Below the pieces are notes generated by a model that was given only the letters and a program-made list of their open reading frames with translations, made no database searches and was not told the DNA's origin. From Rickettsia typhi (GTDB lineage Bacteria; Pseudomonadota; Alphaproteobacteria; Rickettsiales; Deianiraeaceae), in contig CAMCQG010000004.1 in NCBI GenBank assembly GCA_945876965.1, positions 1 through 61,944 on the forward strand: a DNA stretch of 61,944 nucleotides, in the 5' to 3' direction. The first letter of the stretch is position 1. The number at the start of each line of letters is the position of its first letter. Below, piece by piece: positions 17,726 to 27,789 of this stretch. The translations under genes were made by a program, and so were the position numbers.

Positions 17726-18151
17726 TTATAAAAATATTGCTATAATACAATCTATAATTATTTCTATCGCAATTGCCGATAAAACCCTAAATTTAAATAA
17801 TCTTAAAAAGCCACAAAACGAACTAAATACAATCAAAAGCAAGGGGGATATAAAAGCAAATAAAGGAACAAACCAAAAGCAATATTTATCAAAAAAATAT
17901 CTTGATATTATAATATTATTTAACCCTTTAGAATTTATAAATTTTTTAAAACTATTATAAGCCGCTAGACCAATCAGCATATTAAAAAATAATGCCAAAA
18001 ACTTAAAAATAAATATAATCCCATAAATAGCAAACTTATTATAAGGTATAACTGCGGATAGCATAACAATTTCAACATATTCTTGATCTATAGGAAAAAT
18101 CAAATTTGAAAAAAATGTATTAGCAGCAAGCCGTAAATAGCTATCAAACAT
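17726..18151 (-). CDS. Small membrane protein of unknown function
   Basis: 141 residues with about three hydrophobic segments (near 40-65, 90-115 and 120-140). The last third (PLFAFISPLLLIVFSSFCGF then LFKFRVLSAIAIEIIIDCI) faintly resembles the C-terminal half of DedA/VTT membrane proteins but the hallmark Gly/Arg motif is not clear. Its start overlaps the end of the Hda-like gene upstream by eight bases, so the pair is cotranscribed. No function assigned. Confidence 0.55.
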   Translation of the reverse strand: MFDSYLRLAANTFFSNLIFPIDQEYVEIVMLSAVIPYNKFAIYGIIFIFKFLALFFNMLIGLAAYNSFKKFINSKGLNNIIISRYFFDKYCFWFVPLFAFISPLLLIVFSSFCGFLRLFKFRVLSAIAIEIIIDCIIAIFL

Positions 18152-18539
18152 ATATATGATAAAATGATTTTATTCTTGATGATAAATCTGGTAAAACAAA
18201 AGAATCGATATTTTTTTTTGTGGTAAAAATAATTTTTTTATCTATATATTCATCTATAATTTTTTTTAAAAGTCTTGCATACTCAATTTTATTGTCATGT
18301 TTTAACAGTATGTCAATATTTTGCACAACACAAATTTTATTATTTGGCATAATTTCATTTTCTATGTCAATAATTATTGCACCCTGTGCAACAAAAAACT
18401 GTGTCATAAAATCTAATCCTTCATCGCTATCCAAACAAATAACAAGACCATATTCTGTGTCGTTGTTACAAAAATTTTGCAATAAAGCTATTTGTTTTTG
18501 ATACTTTTCTTCTATCGAAAAATATAAATTACCTTGCAT
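18144..18539 (-). CDS. Hda/DnaA-related protein lacking Walker A
   Basis: Hda is a DnaA-like AAA+ protein that turns off DnaA after initiation. The second half of this 131-residue protein matches the Hda/DnaA ATPase core: CVVQNIDILLK stands at Walker B, KKIIFTTKK at sensor 1, and LPDLSSRIKSFYHIYV at the box VII Arg-finger region (E. coli Hda has LPDLASRL there). The place of the P-loop reads LVICLDSDEGLDFMTQFF, without G-x-GKT, and the C-terminal lid is missing. It is therefore probably nucleotide-free. dksA lies three bases upstream, and a membrane protein gene overlaps its 3' end. Family assignment is by motif pattern only. Confidence 0.6.
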   Translation of the reverse strand: MQGNLYFSIEEKYQKQIALLQNFCNNDTEYGLVICLDSDEGLDFMTQFFVAQGAIIIDIENEIMPNNKICVVQNIDILLKHDNKIEYARLLKKIIDEYIDKKIIFTTKKNIDSFVLPDLSSRIKSFYHIYV

Positions 18540-18542
18540 ACA

Positions 18543-19121
18543 CTAAGATGGCATTGGATCCAGCAAGCTATCATCGTTGATTAGCAATTGATGGCTATAC
18601 TCAGATTCTTCTTTTGTGTTTTCTGCCTTTTCATGTCCTTCTTGCTGAGCGATTGCAAGCGTTGCAATAGGCCTTATCATTAATCTTGGAATACCTATTT
18701 CTTCTCCACTTTCTTCGCAATATCCATATTCTCCAATTTCAATTCTTATTAAAGCATCCTCAATTTTATGAATTAATTTACGATATCTATCTCTTGTTCG
18801 CAACTCAGTTAACAATCTTTCTTCTTCTGCGACAAAATCACCCTCCTCCGAAACCCTTCTTTCATCAGAATCTTCAGATAAAGCAGACATTGTTTCTTGT
18901 GTTTTTTCACACAAATCTTGACGCCAATTTAATAACACCTTTTTAAAGAACGCCATTTGTTTATCGTTCATGTAATCATCTTTTGGGTCATCTATTGGCA
19001 AATAATTTGTATCAATAGCAACCTCTTTAAGACCAATATGAACAAAATCCGTTTCACCATCAGTTCTTAAACCTTCAATTGCTACATTGCTTTTTGTTAT
19101 AGAAAAATCTTTTGCAGTCAT
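18543..19121 (-). CDS. dksA: DksA-family RNA polymerase-binding regulator
   Basis: DksA enters the RNA polymerase secondary channel and, with ppGpp, modulates rRNA and other promoters. The sequence has the coiled-coil (about 55-130) with acidic tip, then the C-terminal finger region YGYCEESGEEIGIPRLMIRP and IATLAIAQQEGHEK. Only one of the four usual zinc cysteines is kept, as in many alphaproteobacterial DksA forms. A 192-residue length with about 45 extra N-terminal residues and an acidic tail makes it longer than E. coli DksA (151). It precedes the Hda-like gene by three bases. Confidence 0.9.
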   Translation of the reverse strand: MTAKDFSITKSNVAIEGLRTDGETDFVHIGLKEVAIDTNYLPIDDPKDDYMNDKQMAFFKKVLLNWRQDLCEKTQETMSALSEDSDERRVSEEGDFVAEEERLLTELRTRDRYRKLIHKIEDALIRIEIGEYGYCEESGEEIGIPRLMIRPIATLAIAQQEGHEKAENTKEESEYSHQLLINDDSLLDPMPS

Positions 19122-19219
19122 ATGAAATATATTAATAATCTATGCTAAATAACATTATTATTTTTAAAAGCAAATTTTTTATTAAAAAATACGATTTTCA
19201 AAAATTATTTAGATTAAAA

Positions 19220-22200
19220 TTACTGCTTACGAGATTTTGCTTCTTTTCTGGCTTTATTTGATTTTGCTTCTTTTCTGGCTGTATTTATTTTTTTACCAGC
19301 ATCAATTGCCATATCAATAGGGGCTTGCATTGTTGCCAATGTTCTTGCTTTCAATTGATTAAACAGACCAGTGCTACTATTGAATATCGAGCCATTAAGG
19401 GTTGTATCAGCAGAAACACCAAGCATAGATCCCATAAAATCTTCAATTTTGCCCAAGCTATCCATAATAACATTCAACACAACAATAGCCCTTAGTGATT
19501 TTAAAATTAACACACCAAGATATTTACCAAAGTTATCACCAATACTAGCGCATGTTCCAATTACACAGCTTTCCGATGAAACCGCATTGCTCATAATATT
19601 AAATAAGCAAATAAGCGGAGCATTTGCCGGATCTATTGATCCACAAGAAGTATTTACTGTTCCATCATCTTTAAATACACTATAATAATCGTATTCCGCT
19701 GGTGATCCATAAAATATATAATCTGTAAGTATCACCATAAAACCAATTGTTAATAGTGAAATAGGGATACCTGTTGTATATTGTTTTATTTTATCAAGCC
19801 ATGTATTATAATAGCCTTTTGTTTCTGGAAACAACATACAAGGCATAACCAGTGGCGACAAATAAAGTAAAATTGTAATTGCACCAATAGAAATTAAATA
19901 ACCTTGAACTACCCTGCCAACCATCGAAATAAATAAAAACCCAATGAATAATGTCAAGATTGCAATTGCAATGCCTAATGGCCCAGCCCAAAGTGCTCCT
20001 ATTAAAAATTTTATTGATAAAATATCGTCAGAATTATTGGCATTATAACCCAAATATCTCATAACTTTGCAATCAAGGGTATCAAACATTCCAACATAAT
20101 CCATATTTCTATTGACTCCATATTTTTGTATTATAGGATATTGCCTGTATTTAGCATTATTATTTGCTCTAACGCTTTCTAATATTTTTGTACGAGAATA
20201 TTTTTGTGTAGATGTTAGCATTTGAAGTTCTAGATTGGTAATACCTTTAACAATATTTATAATATTACCACTGGAATCTAAAATATTTATCGAGGTATTT
20301 ACAACACCATATGTATCACTTTTAACACCACTTAAATCGCTAATACCAAGACTAGTTAATTCCGATGCCCTATAGCCATCTTCCATAGTGTAGCCTTTTG
20401 GACACATCCACTTTGTTGCCTTTCCTGTTATCTGATTCGTTGCAAGAGTCGCTGCGATTCTCTTTGTGCTGTCGTTTGTATCAAAACAATAAACCTGTAA
20501 ATATTGTGTCTGCGTTAAATCATAATCAGAGCTTACACCTGTATACTCAACAGGAATATATACAGCTTCATAGTTTGGTCTTGGAATAAAAGGTCCACGC
20601 ATGCATCCTATTCTGGGTTTTTTATCTTTAAGGCTATAATGTACAATTTTTTGAGCATAACGATCTTGACTTGAACTAATGCTCATATTTGGAAAATTAC
20701 ATTTTTCAGTTGTGCTCTTTGGTATATAAAAGGCATCCATAAAATTACATTTATCGCCAGTTCTTACCTCATAATCTGCTGTAACTTCCATTGCAAATTG
20801 CCCTAACCCCTTTGATGCACTTAAAATCATATTAAAAAAGTAATCTCTCCAAGCATTACCCATTGCAAAATAATAAACTATCGCAATATCAACAAATATA
20901 GGAACAAGATATGTCATATTGAGTGATAAATTACCATTCATCATTTTATATCCTATCATCATAACATAACAAACCAATAATATCGTAACAAATGCCTGCA
21001 TAGCCCCTTGCAAACTTTGAAAGGGGGTTAAAGCTTGTTTTTTAGAATTATCCGCCAATGCTTCTGCCATAAAAGTTGATTGTGCTGCTGTTATTTCAAT
21101 CAATAAAACATTAAGATCTTTATTAATTTTATTAACACTATCATAAAAATCGTTCGTCAGTTGTTGTGATGAATTTTTTGAATTATTTATAGTAATATAG
21201 TTTGCTTCGATTAACTTTTGCAATCTAGTAATCTCTTTATCATTATCATCAATCGTTTTTGAATTTTGTCCTAATTTTTCTTGATCGGCAGTTAATTTTT
21301 GCTCTGCAATGCTTAACAAATTATTGGTATCGGTTAAAATATCTTTAGCAATTTTTAAATTATCTTGTTCTGTCTCTAAGGAGCTATTAAGTGTGGCAAC
21401 TTTACCTTGCGCAATGTTCCATGCAGGTAAATAATAATTTCGATAGTCATTTGCATAGCAATAATTATCACAAGAATTTCCACAATCCTTACTTCCGCAT
21501 TGGTTGCAATTCAGCATAGACCAAGAGCATGAATATGTGCTGCTGTTTATTATACATTTGCCAGCTGGAACTTCTTTCTCACAAGTACCACAACCCTTCG
21601 GATTACCAATTCCATTTATATAGGAGCTACATTTTTTAAGTTCGATATTATTTGCATCTATGTCGCTATTAATACCATCTATCTTTTTTTGTATATTGTC
21701 TACATCGGATTGTTGATCAGATTGCAATGTCTTCAACCCTACTATCTTATCTTTATTATCTTGAATTATACCATATAATCCACCATTTTGATTTGATAAT
21801 GCCAAATTATCTTTTTTTAATTTGTCTATTTTATCTTGATAATCTTTATTTTGTAGTAATAAATTATCCACATTTCTAATATTGTTTGCATAATCTGTAT
21901 ATCCAGAATTAATTAAAGATATCATTATTTTATATTGATCTCTTGTTAGCTTTCCAAAAATAGATCTATCATTTATCGCTGATATATTATTTTGCAAAAC
22001 TGATAAATCTGGTGCAACCGAATATGATGATGCCTGAGAATTTTGTGTTATATTATCGGTTATATTTATAGTTTTTGTTATAATCAATGCATCAGATACA
22101 TATTGATTGTATTGTGTTTGTTGTTCGCCTGTTAAAATTACACCAATATTTGATGTTGGCATTGGTTTTTCAAATAGATTGCGCATAGTGCTTTCAAAGC

Positions 22201-23152
22201 ATTGCACCACACCGGCAGATAATGTGACACTGTTTTTTGAATATCCTGACCAAGTATTACAAACATCATCTATTATCCCTCTGTAATCCATTGGAATAGA
22301 ATCTGGTGCCGTATTTATTTGACGCAAAGCTCTGCAATGCCTGGCAGCTCTTTGTTTGTATTTATCAGGATCTTCCATTTGCATTGTTCCATCATCGTTC
22401 ATTAAATACTTATCATCTGAATCTTTTTTGTACTTAGGAGATGCTAAACTACCAAATTCTAAATTAAATGCGCAAGGGCAGGTTGACGAAACTCTTCCGC
22501 ATAAATATTCTGGATCCTTCGAATTATCCGTATTGACATTTCTTGTATCAGCCGTTGTGTGATCGCTAGAATCAGCTAAGCTGAATGCACAAAACATAGC
22601 TCCATCAATCCACTTGCATTCATTTTGTTTTAACCAAATTATAGTATTATGATATTCTATACACAACTTATTGTATTTATCTATTATGTTTTCTATATTT
22701 GTACCTTCTCCGCCCCTTTTTAATAGCTGCTTTATATGTTCGTTTGTGTACGCACCAGGCTGTATATCATCAGAATCTGGTGTTATTCTGCATACATGAG
22801 CTTCATTTGCTATGCCAGACGCAATCGCAAAGGTTATACTAACATCTATGGCAACGGCAACCACTGCTCCAGCAATAGCCGTTGCTTTAGCAAATGGACC
22901 CAGAATAGCGCCAGCACTAAAGCCTGCTGCAAAACCTGACACAGCAGAGGCAACAACTACGCCATTAAGTATATTACAATATTTATCTTCATCTGGTATA
23001 TCGCTACCCCAAGCTAAAAAATTTATATAGCAAGATCCGTATTTCGAAAAAGCGCCCTCCAAAACCTTTCCCACGCTACTATCTTTTGCAGGAACAGCCG
23101 CATAAACATTTGAACTAAAGATCAACAATGTTGATATAAAAATCTTAATCAT
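19220..23152 (-). CDS. virB6: Giant VirB6/TrbL-like type IV secretion channel protein (copy 2)
   Basis: VirB6 is the polytopic inner-membrane channel component of type IV secretion. The ATG at 23152 opens a signal peptide (MIKIFISTLLIFSSNVYA); an open frame upstream of it is only a shadow of the previous gene's repeat tail. Layout of the 1310 residues: Cys-rich periplasmic N-terminal region, a long coiled coil split by a Cys-rich insert (KKCSSYINGIGN to DNYCYANDY), then the VirB6 membrane core (from SLQGAMQAFVTILLVCYVMM on) interrupted by another large periplasmic region, further membrane helices, and a tail with ARKEAKS repeats. It lies four bases behind its paralogue, with which it shares a collinear, nearly unchanged central region. 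Confidence 0.85.
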   Translation of the reverse strand: MIKIFISTLLIFSSNVYAAVPAKDSSVGKVLEGAFSKYGSCYINFLAWGSDIPDEDKYCNILNGVVVASAVSGFAAGFSAGAILGPFAKATAIAGAVVAVAIDVSITFAIASGIANEAHVCRITPDSDDIQPGAYTNEHIKQLLKRGGEGTNIENIIDKYNKLCIEYHNTIIWLKQNECKWIDGAMFCAFSLADSSDHTTADTRNVNTDNSKDPEYLCGRVSSTCPCAFNLEFGSLASPKYKKDSDDKYLMNDDGTMQMEDPDKYKQRAARHCRALRQINTAPDSIPMDYRGIIDDVCNTWSGYSKNSVTLSAGVVQCFESTMRNLFEKPMPTSNIGVILTGEQQTQYNQYVSDALIITKTINITDNITQNSQASSYSVAPDLSVLQNNISAINDRSIFGKLTRDQYKIMISLINSGYTDYANNIRNVDNLLLQNKDYQDKIDKLKKDNLALSNQNGGLYGIIQDNKDKIVGLKTLQSDQQSDVDNIQKKIDGINSDIDANNIELKKCSSYINGIGNPKGCGTCEKEVPAGKCIINSSTYSCSWSMLNCNQCGSKDCGNSCDNYCYANDYRNYYLPAWNIAQGKVATLNSSLETEQDNLKIAKDILTDTNNLLSIAEQKLTADQEKLGQNSKTIDDNDKEITRLQKLIEANYITINNSKNSSQQLTNDFYDSVNKINKDLNVLLIEITAAQSTFMAEALADNSKKQALTPFQSLQGAMQAFVTILLVCYVMMIGYKMMNGNLSLNMTYLVPIFVDIAIVYYFAMGNAWRDYFFNMILSASKGLGQFAMEVTADYEVRTGDKCNFMDAFYIPKSTTEKCNFPNMSISSSQDRYAQKIVHYSLKDKKPRIGCMRGPFIPRPNYEAVYIPVEYTGVSSDYDLTQTQYLQVYCFDTNDSTKRIAATLATNQITGKATKWMCPKGYTMEDGYRASELTSLGISDLSGVKSDTYGVVNTSINILDSSGNIINIVKGITNLELQMLTSTQKYSRTKILESVRANNNAKYRQYPIIQKYGVNRNMDYVGMFDTLDCKVMRYLGYNANNSDDILSIKFLIGALWAGPLGIAIAILTLFIGFLFISMVGRVVQGYLISIGAITILLYLSPLVMPCMLFPETKGYYNTWLDKIKQYTTGIPISLLTIGFMVILTDYIFYGSPAEYDYYSVFKDDGTVNTSCGSIDPANAPLICLFNIMSNAVSSESCVIGTCASIGDNFGKYLGVLILKSLRAIVVLNVIMDSLGKIEDFMGSMLGVSADTTLNGSIFNSSTGLFNQLKARTLATMQAPIDMAIDAGKKINTARKEAKSNKARKEAKSRKQ
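21141..21870 (-). repeat. Long collinear repeat shared by the two VirB6 genes (second copy 25111-25840)
   Basis: Over about 730 bases the two genes align without gaps at a constant offset of 3970 bases, with long identical runs (for example around 21171-21220 and 25141-25190). The block encodes the coiled coil and its Cys-rich insert. Flanking parts of the genes are much less alike, which suggests gene conversion. Confidence 0.75.
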
Positions 23153-23156
23153 AATA

Positions 23157-23245
23157 TTACTTTCCTTTTGTTTGTTTATTATAGCCCTTTTCTTTTGTTT
23201 GTTTATTATGGCCCTGTCCTCTTTTTTGTTTATTATAGCCATCAA
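23157..23245 (-). repeat. Short tandem repeats encoding a basic tail of the first VirB6 copy
   Basis: Three imperfect units of about 27-30 bases (TTTGTTTATTATAGCC-like) encode NKQ-rich C-terminal repeats. They keep three frames open and create a spurious upstream extension of the next gene. Confidence 0.65.
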
Positions 23246-26200
23246 CACTAGCTCTACCAACATCCTTAATTGTGGTTTTAGCTTTTGATGCAATATCTGA
23301 TGGAACATCAACAGCAAGTTTGGCAGTCGCACCAATTCTTGCAAAAGCTTGACTTGCAAGTCCACTACTGCTATTAAACATAGATGCATTTAATTTTGTA
23401 TCCGCACCCCCTCCTACGCTTAACAATACGCCGTCAAGTATATCCACAACAAACATCATAGCGGCTGCGACACCGACACCAGTAAGCAAAGATTTAAAAA
23501 TTATTCCATAAAATTCTTTGGGAACATTTGGAACCGGAATTATAGCAGAAGATGCCGTAATTCCAACCCATTGAATATTGTTACTAAAATAATATGCCAA
23601 ACAAACAAAAGGTGCGGTTGATAAATTTGAATCATTTGCACAATGAGTATTTATTGTGCCATCTGAATTAAAAACATTATTAGCTACATATTGACTAGCT
23701 GGGCCATATATTGTATAATCAGATATTACTATCATAAGACCAATAATTAACATAGAAATGGGTATATTAGCAAGATATCCTGTAACTTTTTTAATCCATT
23801 CATCAAAATATCCTTTTGTTTGAGGAAATAATTTTAACGGAAATATCATGGGGCTCATAAACAATAAAATCATCAAAGTTGACATAGATACAATATAAGA
23901 TTGTGTTAATTTTCCTAGCATTGAGAATAACATTATTGCAAATGCTAATAATAAAATACCGACAACCCATCCAAATGGAAACGCAAGCAATAATCCTAAT
24001 ACAAACTTAACGTATATAACATCTTCTTTATCTTCTGGTGTATACCCAAAATAATGCATTATTTTACAATCAAGCGTATCAAACATTGCAACATAACTCA
24101 TATCACGATAAACACCATACTGATTAACGACTGGATAATGTCTTTCAAACTTATTTACAGACGATCTAATTGATTCCATAAAAACTTTATTCTTGTATTT
24201 ATTGTTTGCTGTCGTAACTTTTAATGTATCATTTTGTATAGATTCTATAACATTAATTATTGTTCCATTTTCTCCAGCAATTTCTATTGCGGTATGAACA
24301 ACCCCCGAGCTATCGGTTGATAGATTATTATGAGAGATTCCCATTTTTTTTAATTCCGACACCCTATATCCATCTTCCATTGTATAACCTTTTTTACAAG
24401 AAAGCATTGTATAATCGCCAGTAATTTGATTTACCGCAATATCGGCCAATACAAATTTGGTGCTATCATTATCGTTTTTACAATAAACTGGCAACCAAGT
24501 TTTTTCTATTGCACCATATTTATTTAAAACGCCATAAAGTACGGGTTTATAAATTTTTTCATATTGTGGGGCTGGCAAATAAGGGCCCTTTATACACCCG
24601 TTTACAGCTTTACCTGTTTTTGGCTCATATGTGACTATTTGCAAATCAATAGAGCCACTTGGATTAACAAAGCTACATTTTGTCTCTGAGGGATCAGGAA
24701 TATAATAATTTTGATAATACTGACATTTATCAGAATTTCCAGCTACATTTAACGGTATTTCTAATGCTAACTGACCCAAACCGTTAGCAGTATTTACCAC
24801 AAAATTAATTAGTAAATCTTTCCATGCACCACCAATTGCAAAATAATAAACAAGTGCTATATCTAATAATATTGGTAAAAAATCATTAATATTTGCAGAT
24901 AACTCACCCGTAATCATTCTGTATCCTATGTAGACCATAAAAAACACAAACACCAACAATGTAAAGCCCATCATAGCCCCTTGTAAGCTTTGAAATGGTG
25001 TATATCCAACTGCAGAATTGGCAGCTAAAGCATTTGCCATAAACTGATTTTGTTCGTTAATTATTTCATTTAATAAAGATGTCAAGTCGTGATTTACCGC
25101 ATTTAAGTTATCATAAAAATCAACTGTCAATTGTTGCGATGAATTTTTTGAATTATTTATAGTAATATAGTTTGCTTCGATTAATTTTTGCAACCTGTCA
25201 ATCTCATTATCATTATCATCAATAATTTTTGAATTTGATTCTAATTTTTCTTCATCGGACTTTAATTTTTGCTCTGCAATACTTAACAAATTATTGGTAT
25301 TGGTTAGTTTATCTGTGGCAATTTTTAAATTATTTTTTTCTACATCCAAGGAATCATTAAGTGTAACACCTTTATCTCGTGCCACTTTCCATTCTGGTAA
25401 CAAAAGATTTTGATAGTCGTTTGCATAGCAATATTCATCACAAGAACCCCCACAATCACTATCTCCGCATTGGTTGCAATTCAGCATACGCCAAGAGCAT
25501 GAATATGTGCTGCTGTTTATTATACATTGACCAGCTGGAACTTCGGCCCCACAAGTACCACAACCCGCCAGATCACCTCTTCCATTTATATAGGAACTGC
25601 ATTTTTTAAGTTCAATATTATTTGTATCTATGTCGCTATTAAGGCCATCTATCTTTTTTTGTATATTGTCTACATCAGATTGTTGACCAAATTGCAATGT
25701 CTTCAATTCTGCCACCTTATCTTTATCATCTTGAATTATACCATATAATGCACCATTTTGATTTGATAATGCCAAATTATCTTTTTTTAATTTATCTATT
25801 TTATCTTGATAATCTTTATTTTGTAGCAATAAATTATCTATATTGCTAATGTTATTTGCATAATCTTTATATTTATCATTAACGGTCGCAACAGATGATC
25901 CGTATGTTGGCCCTGTTAATTCACCAAATAAACTTTTATTATTTATGCCTATAATTTTTGCATTCAGGGATAATAAATCTGGTGCAACAGAATATGATGA
26001 TACTTGAGAATTATTATTAATATTTTCGATATTTAACATAGCATCATTAACAACTTTAATATCATTTGTATATTGATTATATTGAATATTTTGCTTATCT
26101 GTTAATGTAACACCAATGTTTGTTCCTGGCATTGGTTTTTCAAATAGATTACGCATAGTGCTTGTAATGCATTGCACAATTCCGGCAGTTAATGTGACCC

Positions 26201-27197
26201 TGTTTTTTGAATATCCAGCCCAAGTATCACAAACATCATCTACTATGCCGCTGTAAGACGGCGTTATTGGTGCCCTTGATATATTTCTTAATACCCTACA
26301 ATGAGCACCGGCATGTTTTGTATAATATTCCGCACTTCGTTTTAAATATGTACCATCATTTTCTATTTTTAAAGTATTCTTTGATACACCATTTTGAGCA
26401 CTTGTATCCGTTTTAATTACACCCTTAGAATCTTTCTGATAGTTTGGCTTTCCTAGTGTTCCATAATCGCTATTTATGGCACAAGGGCATGTAGAACCAG
26501 CTCTGGTGCACAACATTATAGAAGAGTCTATATTCTCTGGGCCATATGCACAGTGATAAACACCATCTACAATCCAGCATTCTTCAAATTTAAGCCATTT
26601 TCTGCTTCCTTTGAGTGAGTCATAAAGACATATTTTGTCGTATTTATCTATTATATTAGCAACGGTTGGTTCCTCTCCTGATTTTATTAATAATTCTTTT
26701 ATATGAGAATCTGGGTATGCAGCGGGCCAAACATCATCTTTGTCCACTTTACAGACAGTTACTCTCTTTGCGTGTAAATCTGCCGTTCCGCGTAATGTTT
26801 GTAATGCAGTCGTTATCGCCGCGGTATAAGTAACATAGAATGTTGATGTTTCTATACCTTCGGCTACGGTTGTAGCAGATCCTGCAGTAACTGGATTAGC
26901 TTGCAATTTTGCCAATGCAGTTGTGTATGCCGTACAACTAGCAATATTAGCCGTCAACGTTGCCGCTGCGATTATACCAAGCGTGTTAAAAGCACAAAAA
27001 GTATTCTCTTGTGCCGACCCATCATTTAATGCAAAAAATATACCACATTGGCAATCAGGATAAGGTAAAATATTTGCTGCAAATAAACCCAATGTGTATA
27101 CAGTTGACGGAAACTTGGCACTACACGAAGCCTTAGATGTATTTAGTGACCCAAAGGATATCACTAAGAATAGAAATATATTCCTAAAAAATAGCAT
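23157..27197 (-). CDS. virB6: Giant VirB6/TrbL-like type IV secretion channel protein (copy 1)
   Basis: A 1346-residue paralogue of the next gene. Signal peptide (MLFFRNIFLFLVISFGSLNT, cleaved near Ala-Ser-Cys), Ala/Thr-rich region, Cys-rich periplasmic domain, coiled coil with a Cys-rich insert, VirB6 core helices (SLQGAMMGFTLLVFVFFMVY and following), a second periplasmic region, five or so more membrane helices, and a basic tail made of repeats of the YNKQTKGK type. Expanded, tandemly duplicated VirB6 with long periplasmic additions is characteristic of Rickettsiales secretion systems, where they are thought to face or cross the envelope. The neighbouring virB3/virB4 genes usually found with them are not in the window. 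Confidence 0.87.
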   Translation of the reverse strand: MLFFRNIFLFLVISFGSLNTSKASCSAKFPSTVYTLGLFAANILPYPDCQCGIFFALNDGSAQENTFCAFNTLGIIAAATLTANIASCTAYTTALAKLQANPVTAGSATTVAEGIETSTFYVTYTAAITTALQTLRGTADLHAKRVTVCKVDKDDVWPAAYPDSHIKELLIKSGEEPTVANIIDKYDKICLYDSLKGSRKWLKFEECWIVDGVYHCAYGPENIDSSIMLCTRAGSTCPCAINSDYGTLGKPNYQKDSKGVIKTDTSAQNGVSKNTLKIENDGTYLKRSAEYYTKHAGAHCRVLRNISRAPITPSYSGIVDDVCDTWAGYSKNRVTLTAGIVQCITSTMRNLFEKPMPGTNIGVTLTDKQNIQYNQYTNDIKVVNDAMLNIENINNNSQVSSYSVAPDLLSLNAKIIGINNKSLFGELTGPTYGSSVATVNDKYKDYANNISNIDNLLLQNKDYQDKIDKLKKDNLALSNQNGALYGIIQDDKDKVAELKTLQFGQQSDVDNIQKKIDGLNSDIDTNNIELKKCSSYINGRGDLAGCGTCGAEVPAGQCIINSSTYSCSWRMLNCNQCGDSDCGGSCDEYCYANDYQNLLLPEWKVARDKGVTLNDSLDVEKNNLKIATDKLTNTNNLLSIAEQKLKSDEEKLESNSKIIDDNDNEIDRLQKLIEANYITINNSKNSSQQLTVDFYDNLNAVNHDLTSLLNEIINEQNQFMANALAANSAVGYTPFQSLQGAMMGFTLLVFVFFMVYIGYRMITGELSANINDFLPILLDIALVYYFAIGGAWKDLLINFVVNTANGLGQLALEIPLNVAGNSDKCQYYQNYYIPDPSETKCSFVNPSGSIDLQIVTYEPKTGKAVNGCIKGPYLPAPQYEKIYKPVLYGVLNKYGAIEKTWLPVYCKNDNDSTKFVLADIAVNQITGDYTMLSCKKGYTMEDGYRVSELKKMGISHNNLSTDSSGVVHTAIEIAGENGTIINVIESIQNDTLKVTTANNKYKNKVFMESIRSSVNKFERHYPVVNQYGVYRDMSYVAMFDTLDCKIMHYFGYTPEDKEDVIYVKFVLGLLLAFPFGWVVGILLLAFAIMLFSMLGKLTQSYIVSMSTLMILLFMSPMIFPLKLFPQTKGYFDEWIKKVTGYLANIPISMLIIGLMIVISDYTIYGPASQYVANNVFNSDGTINTHCANDSNLSTAPFVCLAYYFSNNIQWVGITASSAIIPVPNVPKEFYGIIFKSLLTGVGVAAAMMFVVDILDGVLLSVGGGADTKLNASMFNSSSGLASQAFARIGATAKLAVDVPSDIASKAKTTIKDVGRASVDGYNKQKRGQGHNKQTKEKGYNKQTKGK

Positions 27198-27258
27198 ACA
27201 AACAACTTTTATTTATATTAAATAAAAAATATTGTTTTTAATATGCAAGATTTAGTTT

Positions 27259-27789
27259 TTAATCAAAAAATTGTGGTTTTTTTTGCACTTCATCAAAAAA
27301 GAACTCGTAATTGGGAGCTCTTGGTATAGCTTCAAGGGATGTAAAGGGGTTAGTAACCATAGGATCTCTATTTAAATCCGAAAATGGCAGTTGCACTTCA
27401 CCGGGTTTAGGAAAATCAATATCACCTCCGTCTCCAATAACAGATGATAAATCTAGAACTCCGGCCGAAGTTACGGTATTATAAATTTCTAATTCTTTAC
27501 CGTCTATTGGTTTGCCAAAATCAAAATCAGCAGACGGAACCATACTCTTCAATAACGGATCACCAACTTGAATTTTATGCAAAGGATAAGAAAAATCAGC
27601 ATCATCCACAGCTGGTAAATTATCTTTTAATGTATTATAGGTAATAATAGGTGGGATAATTTCTTCTTTTTTTTCTTCACCGCCACCACCAAAAAAATCA
27701 TCAAATACAGATGCTCCAATTTGTGTTCTCCAGAGACCACCTTCCCCTCCGCATCCAGATAACAATAATATGATTATAAGTCTAATCAC
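27259..27789 (-). CDS. Lipoprotein of unknown function
   Basis: 176 residues starting with GTG. The lipobox LLLSGCGG places the lipidated Cys at about residue 12. The rest is acidic, Pro/Gly-rich, with a GGGGEEKKEE linker and repeated FSYPL / FDFGKP / IDFPKP / LPFSDL elements, so an extended surface or periplasmic chain is likely. No family recognised. The GTG overlaps the ftsZ stop (GTGA, 27786-27789), so it is translationally coupled to ftsZ; it is followed by the giant VirB6 pair 62 bases later, and may belong to either cell envelope division or secretion. Confidence 0.7.
   Translation of the reverse strand: MIRLIIILLLSGCGGEGGLWRTQIGASVFDDFFGGGGEEKKEEIIPPIITYNTLKDNLPAVDDADFSYPLHKIQVGDPLLKSMVPSADFDFGKPIDGKELEIYNTVTSAGVLDLSSVIGDGGDIDFPKPGEVQLPFSDLNRDPMVTNPFTSLEAIPRAPNYEFFFDEVQKKPQFFD

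Noticed and set aside
23153-23389. Upstream extension of the second VirB6 reading frame
   Set aside because: It arises from the repeat tail of the first VirB6 gene read in another frame; the signal peptide at 23152 gives the true start.
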